Shown: positions 44,191 to 56,439, numbered from the stretch's first letter. The stretch: 64,000 bases of DNA from Podocnemis expansa (GCA_007922195.1 ML681981.1:12997403-13061402), one strand, 5' to 3'. The notes: generated from the letters alone by a model not told the origin. Made by a program: numbers and translations.

Positions 44191-45245
44191 CAGCAGTGTG
44201 CTTTACGTACAAAACATACTGTCACATCTTTTGAAGGGGCAGCCAGCTTTGGACTTTACAAGCAGAGGAGGCTATTTGAAGAAAGCAATGAGTTCACAGA
44301 GATAGAAGATTGATTAATCATTGTAATTTACCTTTAATAATAATTTTGCAGTCTCTCTCTTAGAATTTCAGCTGATTTTTGGAAAAAAACACCAAGGCTT
44401 AGACTTTTGTACTCTCCAACTGCAGCAAAGTATTCTTAGTAAGTTTCTGTATTTTCCAACTACCACATACTACATCAGTCCTGTTGAGCTCCACATAGGT
44501 TCTGTTGGGACACTCACTCACGAGGACCGTAAGTCTGAAATAGAACTGGAAGAAGGTATAGGAGAGGGCTTTAAAATGGTCAACTCTCCCCCTATTACTA
44601 GGTATTGCTGCTCCTGGATTTGGTCACTGGACTAAAGTGGAAAGTGGCCATGGTCTGGAAGAGTCCTGGAAAGCACCCGTCAAACCTATTGCACTATTTA
44701 ACAAAATAAAAATGGAGTCTAGTGGAACTTTCAAAGGCTAATGAAGGTTTTGCTGAACTACACTGACACCACTGCCTCTTTGGAATTTGAACTGGTTAGA
44801 TAATCTTTCGCTTAAAAGTCTTTATGGTGTTTCTGATGCGTCTCCTTAAGGAATGTTTTATGTTTTTTTTTTTAAATGAACTTTCTGCCTTTTTAATTAC
44901 TAATATAATGAAGCATGATTTTTCACCTTATGATAAAGATATTGGTGGTATAAACATTTACCCTCATTTTATGGCTACAGCATAATGTACTGAGCTGTGA
45001 TGGTGTTTCCCACTCCCTTTACTATGGTTTCAAATTAAAAAAACTACAGATTGATAATGATTTTAGACTGCATTGTGTCTGACCTCTGTTGAGAAACCAA
45101 ATAATGAACAATTTATGCTTGCATCCACATATCTTTTTTCTGTACTTTTGCTCACTGCTTAGTATTTTGATAACACCCTGCTACTTTGTAACTGTCTATG
45201 ACTTGTCGAGGTACAGTCTTTCTTCTAATTCTTATATATATATAC
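44191..45245. other. unassigned AT-rich DNA with a short Penelope-tail fragment
   Basis: At about 44,705-44,795, GGAGTCTAGTGGAACTTTCA and TTTTGCTGAACTACACTGAC resemble the Penelope 3' end. A TA tract at 45,233-45,244 directly precedes the R4-type LINE. Confidence 0.4.
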
Positions 45246-46230
45246 ACCAGCCGGAAAGAAGGCGGGCAGGGTTTGGTGAGTGTCAAAGCCACTGTCCTGG
45301 ATGAAGCCCAGAGTATCCAGGAGTACATCAGTAAGATGGCACCCAAAGATGAGCTGCTGAGAGAATGCCTGAGGCAGCAGCAGCAGACATGGGAGGAAGA
45401 TCAAGCAGAAGAAGTGCCATGGCAAGACAAGACCCTGCATGGGATGTACCATCGACAGATAGCTGAGGTGGCTGACATTGGGAAATCCTACCAGTGGCTG
45501 GAAAGGCTGGACTGAGGCACTGATCATAGCAGCACAAGAGCAGGCACTGAGCACCAGATCCATTGAAGCAGGGGTCTACCACACTAGACAGGACCCAAGA
45601 TGCAGACTGTGCAGAGAGGCCTCAGAGACAGTCCAACACATAGTGGCAGGATGTAAGATGCAGGCAGGAACAACATACACTGAATGGCATAACCAAGTAG
45701 CTGGCATTGTGTACAGGAACATCTGCACAGTGTATGGGCTAGACCCTCCCAAGTCCAGATGGGAGATTCCCCAGAAGGTCATGGAGAATAACAGGGCTAA
45801 GATTCTGTGGGACTTCCAGATCCAGACAGACAGGCAGGTACTGGCCAATCAACCAGACATTGTGGTAATAGACAAGGACCAGAAGACAGCGGTGGTGATA
45901 GATGTAGCAGTGCCAAGTGACGGCAACATCAGGAAGAAGGAGTATGAGAAGCTGGAGAAGTACCAGGGCCTGAAAGAGGAACTAGAACGGATGTGGAAAG
46001 TGAAGGCCAAAGTGGTCCCAGTGGTGGTAGGAGCACTCGGGGCTGTGACTCCTAAGCTGGGAGAGTGGCTCCAACAGATCCCAGGAACAACATCAGAGCT
46101 CTCTGTCCAGAAGAGTGCAGTGCTAGGAACAGCTAAGATACTGCGTAGAACCCTCAAACTCCCAGGCCTCTGGTAGAGGACCCGAGGTTGAGGATGACAC
46201 ATACCACCCATAAGGGTGAGAAGGGAATTT
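45246..46230 (+). mobile_element. R4/Dong-type LINE, 5'-truncated 3' end
   Basis: Only the C-terminal part of the ORF and a short 3' UTR are present. The insertion is bordered on the left by a TA tract (45,233-45,244) and on the right by a T-run and TA-rich tract (46,228-46,276). R4-clade elements such as Dong are known to target simple repeats. The clade is assigned from the CCHC knuckle plus restriction-like endonuclease; R2-like relatives would look similar. Confidence 0.7.
45252..46176 (+). pseudogene. R4-type ORF C-terminus: CCHC knuckle and restriction-like endonuclease
   Basis: Two overlapping frames form one protein. The first (to 45,515) has DEAQSIQEYISKMAPKDELL and HGMYHRQIAEVADIGKSYQW. 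The second (from about 45,505 to 46,176) has ALIIAAQEQALSTRSIEAG and the knuckle CRLCREASETVQHIVAGC (C-x2-C, H, C). The endonuclease follows, with PDIVVIDKDQKTAVVIDVAV (PD, then D), and then KYQGLKEELERMW and VVPVVVGALGAVTPKL. Homology moves from one frame to the other near 45,500-45,515, so a small indel broke the gene. The RT domain is absent. In intact elements this part cuts the target DNA for target-primed reverse transcription. Confidence 0.7.
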
Positions 46231-46240
46231 TTTTTTTTTT

Positions 46241-46276
46241 ATATATCTATATATATCTATATATATAGATATATAA
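46241..46276. repeat. (TATATC/TA)n tract with self-complementarity
   Basis: ATATATCTATATATATC and its near reverse complement follow each other and could form a hairpin. Confidence 0.8.
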
Positions 46277-46614
46277 AATAAGTAATGATGCCTAGATTGA
46301 GGGGCATTCATGGATAACAGAATACATATTTTAAAGAATTATTTTCTAATAATTTGGAACTATTAATTTTTGTGCACATGACTGGCTTAGGGAACTTTGT
46401 GATCATTTTACTCAAACCCTTATCCTCCATATTTTGCTCTTTCATCGCATTGTTTATTATTCTCACTTGTTGCATCTTGTTTTAATTTAAATTTTGGTTT
46501 ACCTTTAACTTACCATACAGGTTAAACATAACAGGAATATGACACCCTCATTCTGGATTAAGATTGTTCACACATGGCCTGTGTCTCCATTAGAGGTCTA
46601 TTTTAAGTTGACTT

Positions 46615-47409
46615 AGAATCATAGAATCATAGAATCATAGGGTTGGAAGGGACCCCACGAGGTCATCTAGTCCAACCCCCTGCCAAAAAAAGCAGGACCA
46701 CTCCCATTAGATCATCCCACTCAGGGTTTTGTCCAGCTGGGACTTGAACACCTCCAGAGATGGAGATTCCACCACCTCCCTAGGCAGCTTATTCCAATGC
46801 TTCACCACTCGCCTAGTAAGGAAGTTTTTCCTAATATCCAGCCTGGACCGCCCCAGCTGTAACTTGAAGCCATTGCTTCTCGTTCTGCCCTCTGTTACTA
46901 CCGAGAACAGTCGAGCTCCCTCCTCCTTGGAGCAACCCTTCAAGTAGTTGAAGGTTGCTATCAAATCCCCCCTCAGTCTTCTCTTCTGCAGGCTAAATAA
47001 GCCTAGTTCCTTCAGTCTTTCTTCATAGGGCTTGTGCTCCAGCCCTTTGATCATTTTGGTTGCCCTCCTCTGGACTCTCTCTAATTTGTCCATGTCCTTT
47101 TTGTAGTGGGGAGCCCAAAACTGGACACAGTATTCCAGATGTGGCCTCACTAGTGCAGAATAGAGGGGAATGATCACATCCCTTGATCTGCTGGCAACAC
47201 TTCTTCTGATGCAGCCCAGTATGCCATTGGCCTTTTTGGCAGCAAGAGCACACTGCTGACTCATATCCAGCTTCCCATCCACCATGACTCCCAGGTCCTT
47301 TTCTCCAGTGCTGCTATTTAGCTGATCACTCCCCAGCCTGTAGCAGTACATGGGGTTTTTTCGTCCCAAGTGCAGGATTTTACACTTATCCTTGTTGAAC
47401 CTCATGAGA
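46615..47409 (-). mobile_element. CR1 LINE, 5'-truncated, young copy nested in a MITE
   Basis: Nearly identical to the 3' part of the 4.05-5.45 kb copy, with three tail units (AATCATAG) instead of two. The sequence TTGACTT stands on both sides (46,608-46,614 and 47,410-47,416), a possible short target duplication. Confidence 0.9.
46707..47405 (-). CDS. CR1 RT C-terminal fragment, truncated after the active site
   Basis: 232 open codons beginning [14 protein letters not shown], which is downstream of the FADD motif, so only the RT thumb and C-terminal region remain. No reverse transcriptase activity is possible. The sequence matches the other young CR1 with very few changes, for instance a C-to-T at a CpG. 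Confidence 0.75.
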   Translation of the reverse strand: MRFNKDKCKILHLGRKNPMYCYRLGSDQLNSSTGEKDLGVMVDGKLDMSQQCALAAKKANGILGCIRRSVASRSRDVIIPLYSALVRPHLEYCVQFWAPHYKKDMDKLERVQRRATKMIKGLEHKPYEERLKELGLFSLQKRRLRGDLIATFNYLKGCSKEEGARLFSVVTEGRTRSNGFKLQLGRSRLDIRKNFLTRRVVKHWNKLPREVVESPSLEVFKSQLDKTLSGMI

Positions 47410-48143
47410 TTGACTTTAAGTCAGCCTTGTGAAGTTGACTTAGAGGTATGTGTACCTTAGTAGGCATACCCCCAGGATTGGGCCCTGCCCCTGGGCGTGA
47501 TCTGACTCCGAGGTCCTGAGCTGGGAGCCAGCCCCTACCCACCACAGCAAGGGGCATGGAGCCCGATCTGGTCCGAGCCCCTTATTGGCAGCAGCAGGAG
47601 GCTTGGAGCCTGATCTGGCTGGCAGCTCGGGGTCTAATCAATTTTACAGGCTGTAAAATTTACTAGGCTCTGAGCCACTAGCCTGCGGTGGGCAAGCAGC
47701 TCAGGATCAGATCAGGCTTAGAGCCTCCTGCTGCTGCCAGCAAGGGTCTGGAAGCCCAATTGCTTCCCGCCCCTGCTGCCTGCAAGGGGTAGGAGCCAAA
47801 TCGGGCTCCACCCCCCTCTGCATGCAGCAGGAACTAGCTCCCAGCCCTCTCTGCACGCTGCAAGGGGCTGTGAGCCGGATCCAGATCCTAGCTGCTTGCC
47901 AGCAGCAAATGAGGCCAGATCGGGCCCCAAGAGCCACGTCTGGCTCCAGGGTCCTGATCAGGACTGGGGCAGGGGGCAAGGCCCAAGGCTTCCTGCCCTG
48001 TAAAGTCAGCTTAAAAGCTTAAATTGACTACAGGGCAGGAATTACTAAGTTGACGTAAGCAAGTGTTTACGTCGACTTAAAAAATTTTAAATATAGCCCT
48101 GGATTTGCTTAAGTCGATTTAAGCCCCTAGTGTAGACATAGCC

Positions 48144-48679
48144 ATGGAGTCTTATTCAGGAAAAACTGGCCCCTCTTAATCCAGGGATTGGATTGTAACC
48201 CCTAAAGACGCTTCCTTCTGGGCCTCAGGTTGGACTGATCCAGGAGTGTTCTGTCTGCAACGCCAGCCTGTCTCTAAGTGCCATTTCAGCTCCGCCCCTC
48301 TGGTGTGGATGGAGAGACTGCCCAAGTGATCAGCCCTGCACCCCATACTGAGGATGGTGCCTTGGATCATTTTTGTAATGGACTGATGCCCCTACCATGG
48401 ACTGATTTAAATCACTTACCTTCTGTTCATACTATCTTGGGGGAGAGTGTTGTTTTTTTCCTATGTTGCCTATCATTCCTTGTCTTTCAAATATGTTTAT
48501 AATAATAATTAGTATTTTTACCATTTATGTAGTGCTTTTGCCTGTTCCAAGTGCTATTCAGACATATGTAATACATTTATTAATATGTTATGATTAATAA
48601 ATCTTCTCTACCCTTGTATACTGCATATGTAAAATTGTTATCTTCTGTTTGGAAATGGAGACATTGAGGCAAAGATGGA
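48144..48679. other. unassigned DNA
   Basis: Nothing recognised. It lies between the MITE and the 3' end of the rearranged LINE. Confidence 0.4.
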
Positions 48680-48689
48680 GTTGTCATCT

Positions 48690-50426
48690 TCTTTTCCTTT
48701 ATGCCTTTTTTCCTAGTAAGTATTGTGGTGGCAGCATGGAGTGTAGGGAGGGCCAGACTTCCTTTATTCCACAACAGGCTCCAGCTGCTCCTGGGGGATT
48801 CCCAGACATTTCCAGGCCAGCTGGCAGATATAATTCCTCCAGTGTGTCCTGGGTTGGCTTTGGAGCCTCCTCCAAATAGGATGTGCCTGGTGTAATTCCA
48901 GAGGAGACCTACTAGGGGCATCCTTATGAAGTGCCAAACCACATCAACTGACTCCTTTCGATCTGAAAGACAAGCAGCTCTGCTCTGAAGCTCTTCCAAA
49001 TGGCTGAGCCTCTCACTCTGTCTCAGAGTCAGCCCAGCCATTCTGCCACAAAAACTCATTTCCACCCAAGGTTCATGTCCATAAGTAAGGATGGAGACAT
49101 AGATTGACCTGTAAACTGACAACACCTGAAAACAGCTCCCACTTCACCACAATGGATCAGTACAGCACCCACATCACTGCCACCACCATGCTAATCCGCT
49201 GGTGAGTCTCACTCTCCTGTTTACCATCACTCAAGAACAAGACCCTAGATACTTATACTCTTCCACTAAGGGCAGCTGGTCCTCCTTCACCTGGAGCAAA
49301 TGCTCTACTTTCTTCTGGGAAAGAGCCATGACTTCTGATTTGGATCTGCTGATTCTTATCACAGCCACTTCACAATTGGCAGCAAAGTGTTCGAGTGCAC
49401 TTCAGAGATCACAGTCTGAAGAAAGAAGAAGGACAGACATGCCACCTCCGAGTCCCCGTACCAGATACACTCCCCAAAATGGCTGTGCCTTGATATCCTG
49501 TCTATAAAGATCACAAACAATGACTGGATGCACCCTTGGCAGAGTCCAATGCACACCTTGAGTGAGTTAATGCCAAGAATGCTGACATACTTCAGACTCT
49601 GGTAAATAGAGAAAATGGATAGATGTCGCAGCAGCAGTGGTATTTCATACTCCTGCAGCACTTCCCACAGGATGTCTATGGAAATGTGGCTTATGCTTCT
49701 CCAGGTTTGCAAACCAAAAGTAGACCTGGTTAGCAAACTCCCATGACCCCTTGATAATCTGTGAGAAAGCAAAGAGCTGCTCTGTTCCATGTTTGGGACA
49801 AAAACCGCATTATTCTTCCTGAATCCAAGGTTTAACTACTAGGCATAGCTTCTTCTCCAACACCCTCACATAGGCTTTATCAGGGAGGCTGAGACGAGTG
49901 AGTCCACTGTAGTTGAAACAAGCCATCTATTCTCCTTTCTTGAAGATTTGGGCCACCACTCCCCTTTGCCAGTCCCATGGTACCGCTCCCGCCTCCCATG
50001 CAATATGGAAGAGGTGTGTTTACTATGATACCGAGACTTTGTCCAGTGATTTGAACATGTCTGGGTGAATCTTGTCCACCCCTACTGCCTGACTGCTGTG
50101 AAGACACTTTACTGCCACAGCAACCTCATCAATAGAACTGCTTCCTGAAAGGAGGATGTGTCCTCCAGGTTGAGGAGTTCCTCAGATCACTTCTTCCATC
50201 TCTCAACAGTTTTCTTAGTCATGGTCAGCATTCACCATCCTTGCTGAGAAGAAAAATGACTTGCCAAAACATCTCTGAGGTCATCTGATAGTCATTCTAT
50301 AGGGTCTTTCTAAATCTAAACTCATCCCTCCTTTGCTTCACCACAGTCACAGGCTTCCTAGCCATCGATACTTCTCAGCTGTGTCAGGTGACCTCCTTCT
50401 TTGCCTTAGCAGCGTCCCTCACCACC
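48690..50426 (-). pseudogene. LINE reverse transcriptase remnant (3' half of the element)
   Basis: Broken minus-strand frames in RT order. There is an IFKKG-like start with the segment YSGLTRLSLPDKAYVRVLEK (about 49,920-49,860). Next come KHGTEQLFAFSQIIKGSWEF (about 49,800-49,735) and, in the 49,790-49,359 frame, DILWEVLQEYEIPLLLRHL, then KVCIGLCQGC and FVIFIDRISRHSHFGE. Finally YRSIYVSILTYGHEPWVEMS and GLTLRQSERL lie at about 49,110-49,000. I could not read the FADD active site because it falls in a frame-shifted stretch near 49,400-49,350. Many stops and shifts; not functional. Confidence 0.6.
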
Positions 50427-50859
50427 TATAAGGATTGTTACCTTGTTGTGGTGGAGAGGCTTGCATGTTCCAGTGTATTGCAGAACTATGTTATCTGGAG
50501 CTTAGTGCTTCTGGTAGGGTGACTCTAGCTAAACAGATCGAGGTGTGGGGGGATGTTTCCAGACTTCAAACAAACTTCTTTAAGGCCTTCATGAAGGCCC
50601 CAAAATGACCACAAGAACTTTGTCTAAATTAGGGCTATCAGGACACACCCTTGGAGCCACACTTGGGGGCATTTTTAGTCAAGTGTCTGGTAGCTGGTCC
50701 ATCCATGTAATCCAGCTGGGCTTAGCCTGAAAAGGTGACATTGATGCAGCTTGCTGGGCCCTCCACCCATAATGTGAAGGGGGAGGGCTGGGTGCAATGC
50801 CAGAATGGCAACAAAAGGGGTGAACCACAATGGATTGGCCCTCCACAATGAAAGCTAGC

Positions 50860-51590
50860 TCTTAAAACACTGAATGTTACTTCGTTGGCAGGGAAAGAAC
50901 CAGACTTGATGGAAGAAGTGGAAAGATACCAGCTAGATATAGCTGGTCATGCCTCCACACATAACGTGGGTTCCAGAAACAAAGTTCTTTACCAAGGGTG
51001 ATCTCTTCCCTTCTCTGGAGTGGTTTTTCTGGGAGGAGCCTCAGTTGGGTGTGATGGTACTCAAAGGTACCTAACTGGGTGCTGCACAGTTAGAGTTCAT
51101 TCCTGTAGGTGAGAAGGTCACCACAAGGAGACTTCACGTCTCAGAGAGGAAAACAGTGACTGCTGTGTGTCTTTATATGCCTAACAGCAGTTCAGGGAAT
51201 TCAGCCTTTTTGAAGATGGTGGAATTGGTGCTTGATAGAGTGCCACTTACTGACTCTGTTCTACTGGGGGACTTCAACATCCTTATGGGAAACAATGGAC
51301 ATACCTGGAGGGGATTGATTGAGCAGAACTGTCACCTTCAACAGGAACCAAAAGTTGAGCTGTTGTTGGACTTCTGTGCTAGTCATGGATTGTCCATAAT
51401 AAACACCATGTTTGAACACAAAGTTGCTCATAAATGTATGAGGTAGCACAGCACCTTGGGCTGTAGATCAGTGATAGACTGTACAGTCATTTTGTCGGAT
51501 CTAAGACCATATGTTCTGGACACCCAGGTGAAGAGAGGAGCAGAGCTGCCAACTAATCACTGCTTGGTGGTGGGCTGGATCTGATGCACA
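50860..51590 (+). pseudogene. LINE APE-type endonuclease remnant (inverted 5' half)
   Basis: Plus-strand pieces: ERYQLDIAGHASTHN at about 50,920-50,965, then the open frame 51,156-51,446. That frame has LTDSVLLGDFNILMGNNGH (the GDFN core), then LLLDFCASHGLSIINTMFEH. After a stop, IDCTVILSDLRPYVLDTQV and ELPTNHCLVVGW follow, the C-terminal part where the family has a catalytic Asp-His (D changed to N here). This order matches APE-type LINE endonucleases. It lies opposite in strand to its own RT. Confidence 0.65.
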
Positions 51591-51880
51591 TGATGTCAGC
51601 TGGATAGACATGGGAGTCCCAAACAATCAGTGCAGGTCATCTGGGAACAATCTTTGGAGGACCCTGTGAAGAAACATGTCAATTCCCACTTCAGGAAGAA
51701 CTTCTCCTGCATTCCAGGTAAAGTTGTGAACAGAATCTGAATAGGCCATGTTCTAGGGCCTCAATTGTTGAGACAGCCATAAAAAGCTGTGACCTGAAGG
51801 GGGTTGATATCTTTTTTTGATGGCAACCCAAGGACCTACTGATGGACTCTAATGGTGAGGGAAGCTGTCAAGGCAAAGAT

Positions 51881-52163
51881 GCTCAAATCCATACAGTTCA
51901 GAGTAGACCTTGGATTAGAGTGGTAAGAGCTCGACTTGCAGCTCTGTGCTCCTTTCTTCATATCTGTTGAACATCACTTTCCTGTCCTACTTGATCTGTG
52001 GTGTGTATGCAAGTGGCCATGCCAAGCTGCTGCAAATCCATGGGCAGTTAAGAAAAACCCAATTTCCCCACATAATAATTGTGGGTTATAGGCCTTTGCA
52101 TCTTTTTTTTTTTTTTTTTTGATTCCGCATCCAACCAACTTTTGGTTCCTTCAGACCTTCCTC

Positions 52164-52198
<35 letters not shown>

Positions 52199-52970
52199 TG
52201 CCCCTTTTCCTTTTCACCACCCACTGCTCTGATCAGGCCATATAAAAGCACTTGCACAGATCTTGGAATGCTTCAGAATGCCTGCTTCCTGCACTACTTT
52301 TTACAGTAATTCTGCTTAATCAGTTTTGATGCTGGCAATTGGCTTTTGGGCACATATCTGTACATTTTGTTAGTTAATGAACAACTGAAGTGACTGCAGA
52401 GACCAGGTTACTCCATACAAGGTTAGTTTTAATGTGACCTTTCCCAGACGTTAAAACCTTTAGAATAGATTTTGCTGTACACTTCCTTGGGAGACAACTG
52501 AGCCCAGGTCTACATCTGCCACAATTTTCCGCAGCAGTCAAAGGGAGATCTGCAAGTTATTTAAAATAACTGGTGTATCTCCCTTCAACTTCCTAATCAC
52601 TGCTTACCACAGTGTCTCGGCAGCGCTGAGTCAATGGGAAATGCCCTCCCCCCAACTCAGCATTACACTACTTGCTGGGGTGGTCTTAATAGATTCACCT
52701 CGGCTACTTCTGGGTTTGATTGAGCATGTCCTTACTGAAGCTTATTCAAACTCTCACAATCAATTCTACACTGTTGGCAGTGCTGCCAGCAGTGTAGCCA
52801 TGCCCACAGACAGCAAAGGGAGGGTAAGGTGTACATCACCTTTTCACTTTCCATATTTTGGGCTGCTGTAAGGGGATGATGTTTTCCTCTACATAAACTG
52901 GAGCAGCCCCTAGGCCTACTTTCACTGATGACAACCTTACCGGTGGTGCCTAAAGACACTGCCTGTAGAG
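51881..52970. other. unassigned DNA with facing poly-T and poly-A runs
   Basis: A T-run of about 18 at 52,103-52,120 and an A-run of about 27 at 52,168-52,194 flank 47 bases. They could pair as a hairpin. Otherwise nothing recognised. Confidence 0.5.
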
Positions 52971-53641
52971 CAGCGATTCCCAATGTTTTCAAGGGTGGGG
53001 ACCCAATTTCAGTCTCCAAAAAATTTTGTGGCCCCCCTCCTGTTCACAGTGGTGTGAGGTAGCACAGTGGGTTCACTGGGGGGGGAGGGGTGCTTGCAGG
53101 ATCCTGCCCTACCGCGGAGCAGCAGCGATGGGGGAGTGCGCCAGCAGAATCCTGCCCCATTGTGGAGCAGCAGTGGGGGGCCACCAGCAAAATCCTGCCC
53201 CTGCTACAGAGCTGTGGTAGGGGGGCACCGGCGGAATTGGGCCTGAGCTGCAGAGCAGCGGCATCCACACTGGGATCTGGCCCTTAGTCACCCCAACCCC
53301 CTCCGTAACTTCCCTGCCCTGCCACTGGCTTCTCCCACTGCTCCGGGCAGACCCCCTCCACTCTTTCCCTAGTGGCTGCCTTTTCCCAAGTCTGACCCCC
53401 CACACCCAGGTCCCCTTTACCTGACTACCAGAGCTGGGAGCAGACATGCCACAGGCTGCTCCTGCCCTGAGCATAAGCTGAGCATGCTCAGGGCAGCGTG
53501 GGAGTTTTAAAAACTCCCAGCCTCTGGCAGAACAGCTCCCTCCCAGTGTTGTCTGGCCCCAGCTCTCAGTTTGTCCACAGACCCCATGGAGTGGCTCTTC
53601 AGCACCCTAGGGGTCTGCGGACCCTGGGTTGGGAGCCACTG
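52971..53641 (+). mobile_element. Charlie-like hAT MITE
   Basis: The left end CAGCGATTCCCAATGTTTTC and the right end, as reverse complement CAGTGGCTCCCAACCCAGGG, are typical hAT ends. The flanks CTGTAGAG (52,963-52,970) and CTATAGAG (53,642-53,649) match in 7 of 8 positions. The interior is GC-rich with repeats of CAGCAGTGGGG and AATCCTGCCCC. No transposase. Confidence 0.8.
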
Positions 53642-53649
53642 CTATAGAG

Positions 53650-56439
53650 GGAAGAAATCTCCTCCACCTTTTGTGCTGGGAGCTGTGTGAGGATGCTGTA
53701 TCAGGTTTTTTGTGACAGCTCCTGCACTGGAGGAATTCTGGCTGGACCACTTGTGTGTATTCTATGAATCCTATATGCCTCTATAGTTGTGTATAGAGGT
53801 GTTCCTTCCTTTTTAGATGAATAGGATCTTGAGAAACTGTGAAATATCCACTTTCTACCTAAACAGTGCCCCCTTTTGGAGCTCTGATTTACAGTTTGTC
53901 AGATCATTAGAAAAGGAGATACGTAGCTATTTAGAAGGGTAGCCTACAATATCCAAGAGCACTGGGAGTAATCAGCTGAAATCATGCTTTTGTGACACAG
54001 TTCTCACAGCAGAATTTGGTCTGTGGTTTGTATGAGGACAATTTATAAAAGAATTGCCAACAGTTTTATTGTATTGTACAGTTTGCATATCTGGAAAGTT
54101 CCTAATTTAGGAAATATCTTCTTTGAGTTCAGAGTTACCAGTTTTCATTGTATCAGTGGGGGACTTCATATTTTGGACTTGTAGATAATTTCTAATTAAA
54201 CTAAAAAGAATAGTTCAAATGCTAAATCTCTTTAAAGATTTTACTTTGTAGAAATACATGTGATACCATATGTCTGAAACAGTACTTTCAGATAAATTTA
54301 ATATTACATCATTTAATTTGCAGTAATGTAAACATTAGCAAATGTACATGCTCTAGTGGGTTTCAGCAAATTGATATATTCCAGATTTTCTGTGTGTGTT
54401 TTAGTTTTACAGATAATTAAACTGGACTATAAGAGGAATAAGTTTCCCAGGAACTGAAGAGGTGAGGCAGCACCATGTGAAATTGTCACTGTGCTTCATT
54501 TCTCTGCAGGCTCTTAAGCATAGCCTCTGTAGATGAGAACAGACTGTCATCTTGTGTAGTCGAATGCTATTTGCTTGTTTTGGTTGTTTTTTGTTTTGTT
54601 TTTCCAGTTTCCATACTAGTGTAGTGTTTTTATTACAAGTTAGTATGATAAGGATATGGATGCTGTGGAGCACAAGAAAAAAAGGTATGTTTTATGTAGA
54701 GTAGGATATCAAAAAAAGTTTTTTATTTATTTTATTAATTGCAGAAGGACTTTTCTTCTCTAGAAAGCAGGATGCAGGGTTGCTGCTTATTATATTGTTC
54801 TTTTGCAACATGAAGCAGTGCATTTTTAACTTCAAGATTATTTTTTCAGTTGATGTTGACTAATCTCTGCAGATATAAAACCTAATGCAGTATTCTTATA
54901 ATGTCTGCCTTAATTCTTTTTAAGTTGTTAAATTGTGCACACAGGCTTGCCTGGAGGCTTCCTAGCTTGTTGCTGGTTAATTCATTTTAAAGGTTCTTGC
55001 AGTATTTTAGTATTTAAAGTGATAAAACTCTAATGAAATTCAAACTGCTTATGTTACAGTATGTGGCTAATGAAGTGTTTTATTCAAAGTATATAAATGT
55101 AGTATAATTGCTTAGCTTGCCTTGTCCTGACTTCTTTGTTTTGGTAAAGAAAATTCTTGCACTTAGCCACAGTTTATAATGTCAACATTAAAAAACCTCA
55201 ACAGATACTGTACTGGTATTTAGAACTATAATGTTAGTTAATTGAGCAATATTATATATACAGTTAGAGTTTTGTAATAGATGCATGGTTTCTATGGAAA
55301 ATGTGCAAAACCCATGAAGTGAATATGTGGAATGTGCTTTTGTCTTTACTCGGTACTAGTACATATAAAAAGTATGGGCACAAATTATGGGCCTGATCCT
55401 GCACTCACTGTTGTAAGTAGATGAGACTTTAATAGGAACCAGATCAGGATCTGTGCTAGGTTATTAAGTATTTCTTTATGTATATGAAAAACAAGTTTAT
55501 GTTTAGCCCTCCTGACATATAAATGGCGCTTAATCACCCACTAGTTAATCATAGTGACAGTATTATTTCCTTTTCACTGCTGTGTGTTGCAGTTAAACTT
55601 GTTGAATAAAACTTGAAAATTGTGTTATGTTCAATACACATGGCTAACCTCTCAGTAAAATTGTATTTCAGGAATTTCAGCTATTAACATTGTCTTTGAT
55701 TTGGTATGGACAATTTCTTTTAGTTAATGATGTATCATACTAGCTATTTTAAATTATGTAATGAAAATGTGAAAAGTGAAGTAGGTGACGATGGCTGTTT
55801 CTCATTTTCATTTGTATAGGAGTGAGGTCATTTTGCTCTATATACTAGAGGCTTCTACCATTTAACTTTAGAAAGATAGCTTACTAATTGTGCTAACAAT
55901 GGGGAGGCTGAGAATGCTACGATAAAGCTTTGTGGCCTTGAGAATGAAGTCTGGATATTGACTTGTTCCTAAGTGTAACTACGTGATAGTAAAACCAAAG
56001 AGGCAATGAAATAACAAAACAATTTCACACTGATATTTACGTAAATAATGTGTAATAATATCAGTATTGTTGTGACAGTGGCCAAAGGCATTAGCATCTG
56101 AGCCTCTTTGTGCTGTGGGATGTATGAATACATAGAAAGAGACAGCTTCTGTGGGAAAAAGCTAGCAATCTGAAAGCCATAAAAGTAAATGACTTATTGG
56201 ATAGAATATCTGGACACAACATACAGTTAAATGATTGCAGTGATTGCCACATGACTGGTTAATTACACAGAGAGATTGTTTACTTGATTGTTCTGGTAAG
56301 GCCAGAGGTGAAGTGAAGAGGAATGGCCTGATGGGTATTAGAATGAAAGATGGAGAAGAGAAAAAGAAGAAAGGAGAATAAGAGAGACATTGAGTGATGG
56401 TGTAATGGGGTGATATGAAAGTGAAGTTGGTAGCTGAAA
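53650..56439. other. unassigned AT-rich DNA
   Basis: Long, apparently repeat-poor, no frame of note. A degraded MITE-like GGGCCTGATCCTGCACTCAC lies at about 55,389. Confidence 0.45.

Larger units (their letters stand above)
46576..48143 (+). mobile_element. large MITE with GTCTAC ends, interrupted by CR1
   Basis: The right end TGTAGACATAGCC (reverse complement GGCTATGTCTACA) belongs to the same end family as 10,884, 25,651 and 61,914. The left end GGCCTGTGTCTCCATTAG is degraded. Subterminal arms repeat TTAAGTCGACTTAAG-like motifs. ATG occurs outside both ends and may be the 3-bp duplication. The interior (47,460-48,000) is GC-rich with repeats of CTGCTGCC-type text. The CR1 at 46,615-47,409 lies inside, so the MITE is older than that CR1. 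Confidence 0.6.
48680..51880 (-). mobile_element. APE-type LINE (RTE/Rex-like) with inverted 5' half
   Basis: The RT half reads on the minus strand from about 50,426 down to 48,690. The 5' UTR and endonuclease half read on the plus strand from about 50,427 to 51,880. The two halves share a short overlap: GGTGAGGGACGCTGCTAAGG at the RT start (minus strand, ending near 50,402) and GGTGAGGGAAGCTGTCAAGG at the end of the plus part (about 51,854). The element's 5' end therefore abuts the RT start, exactly the order expected from twin priming. Clade is uncertain; RTE/Rex-like is my best reading. Confidence 0.65.
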
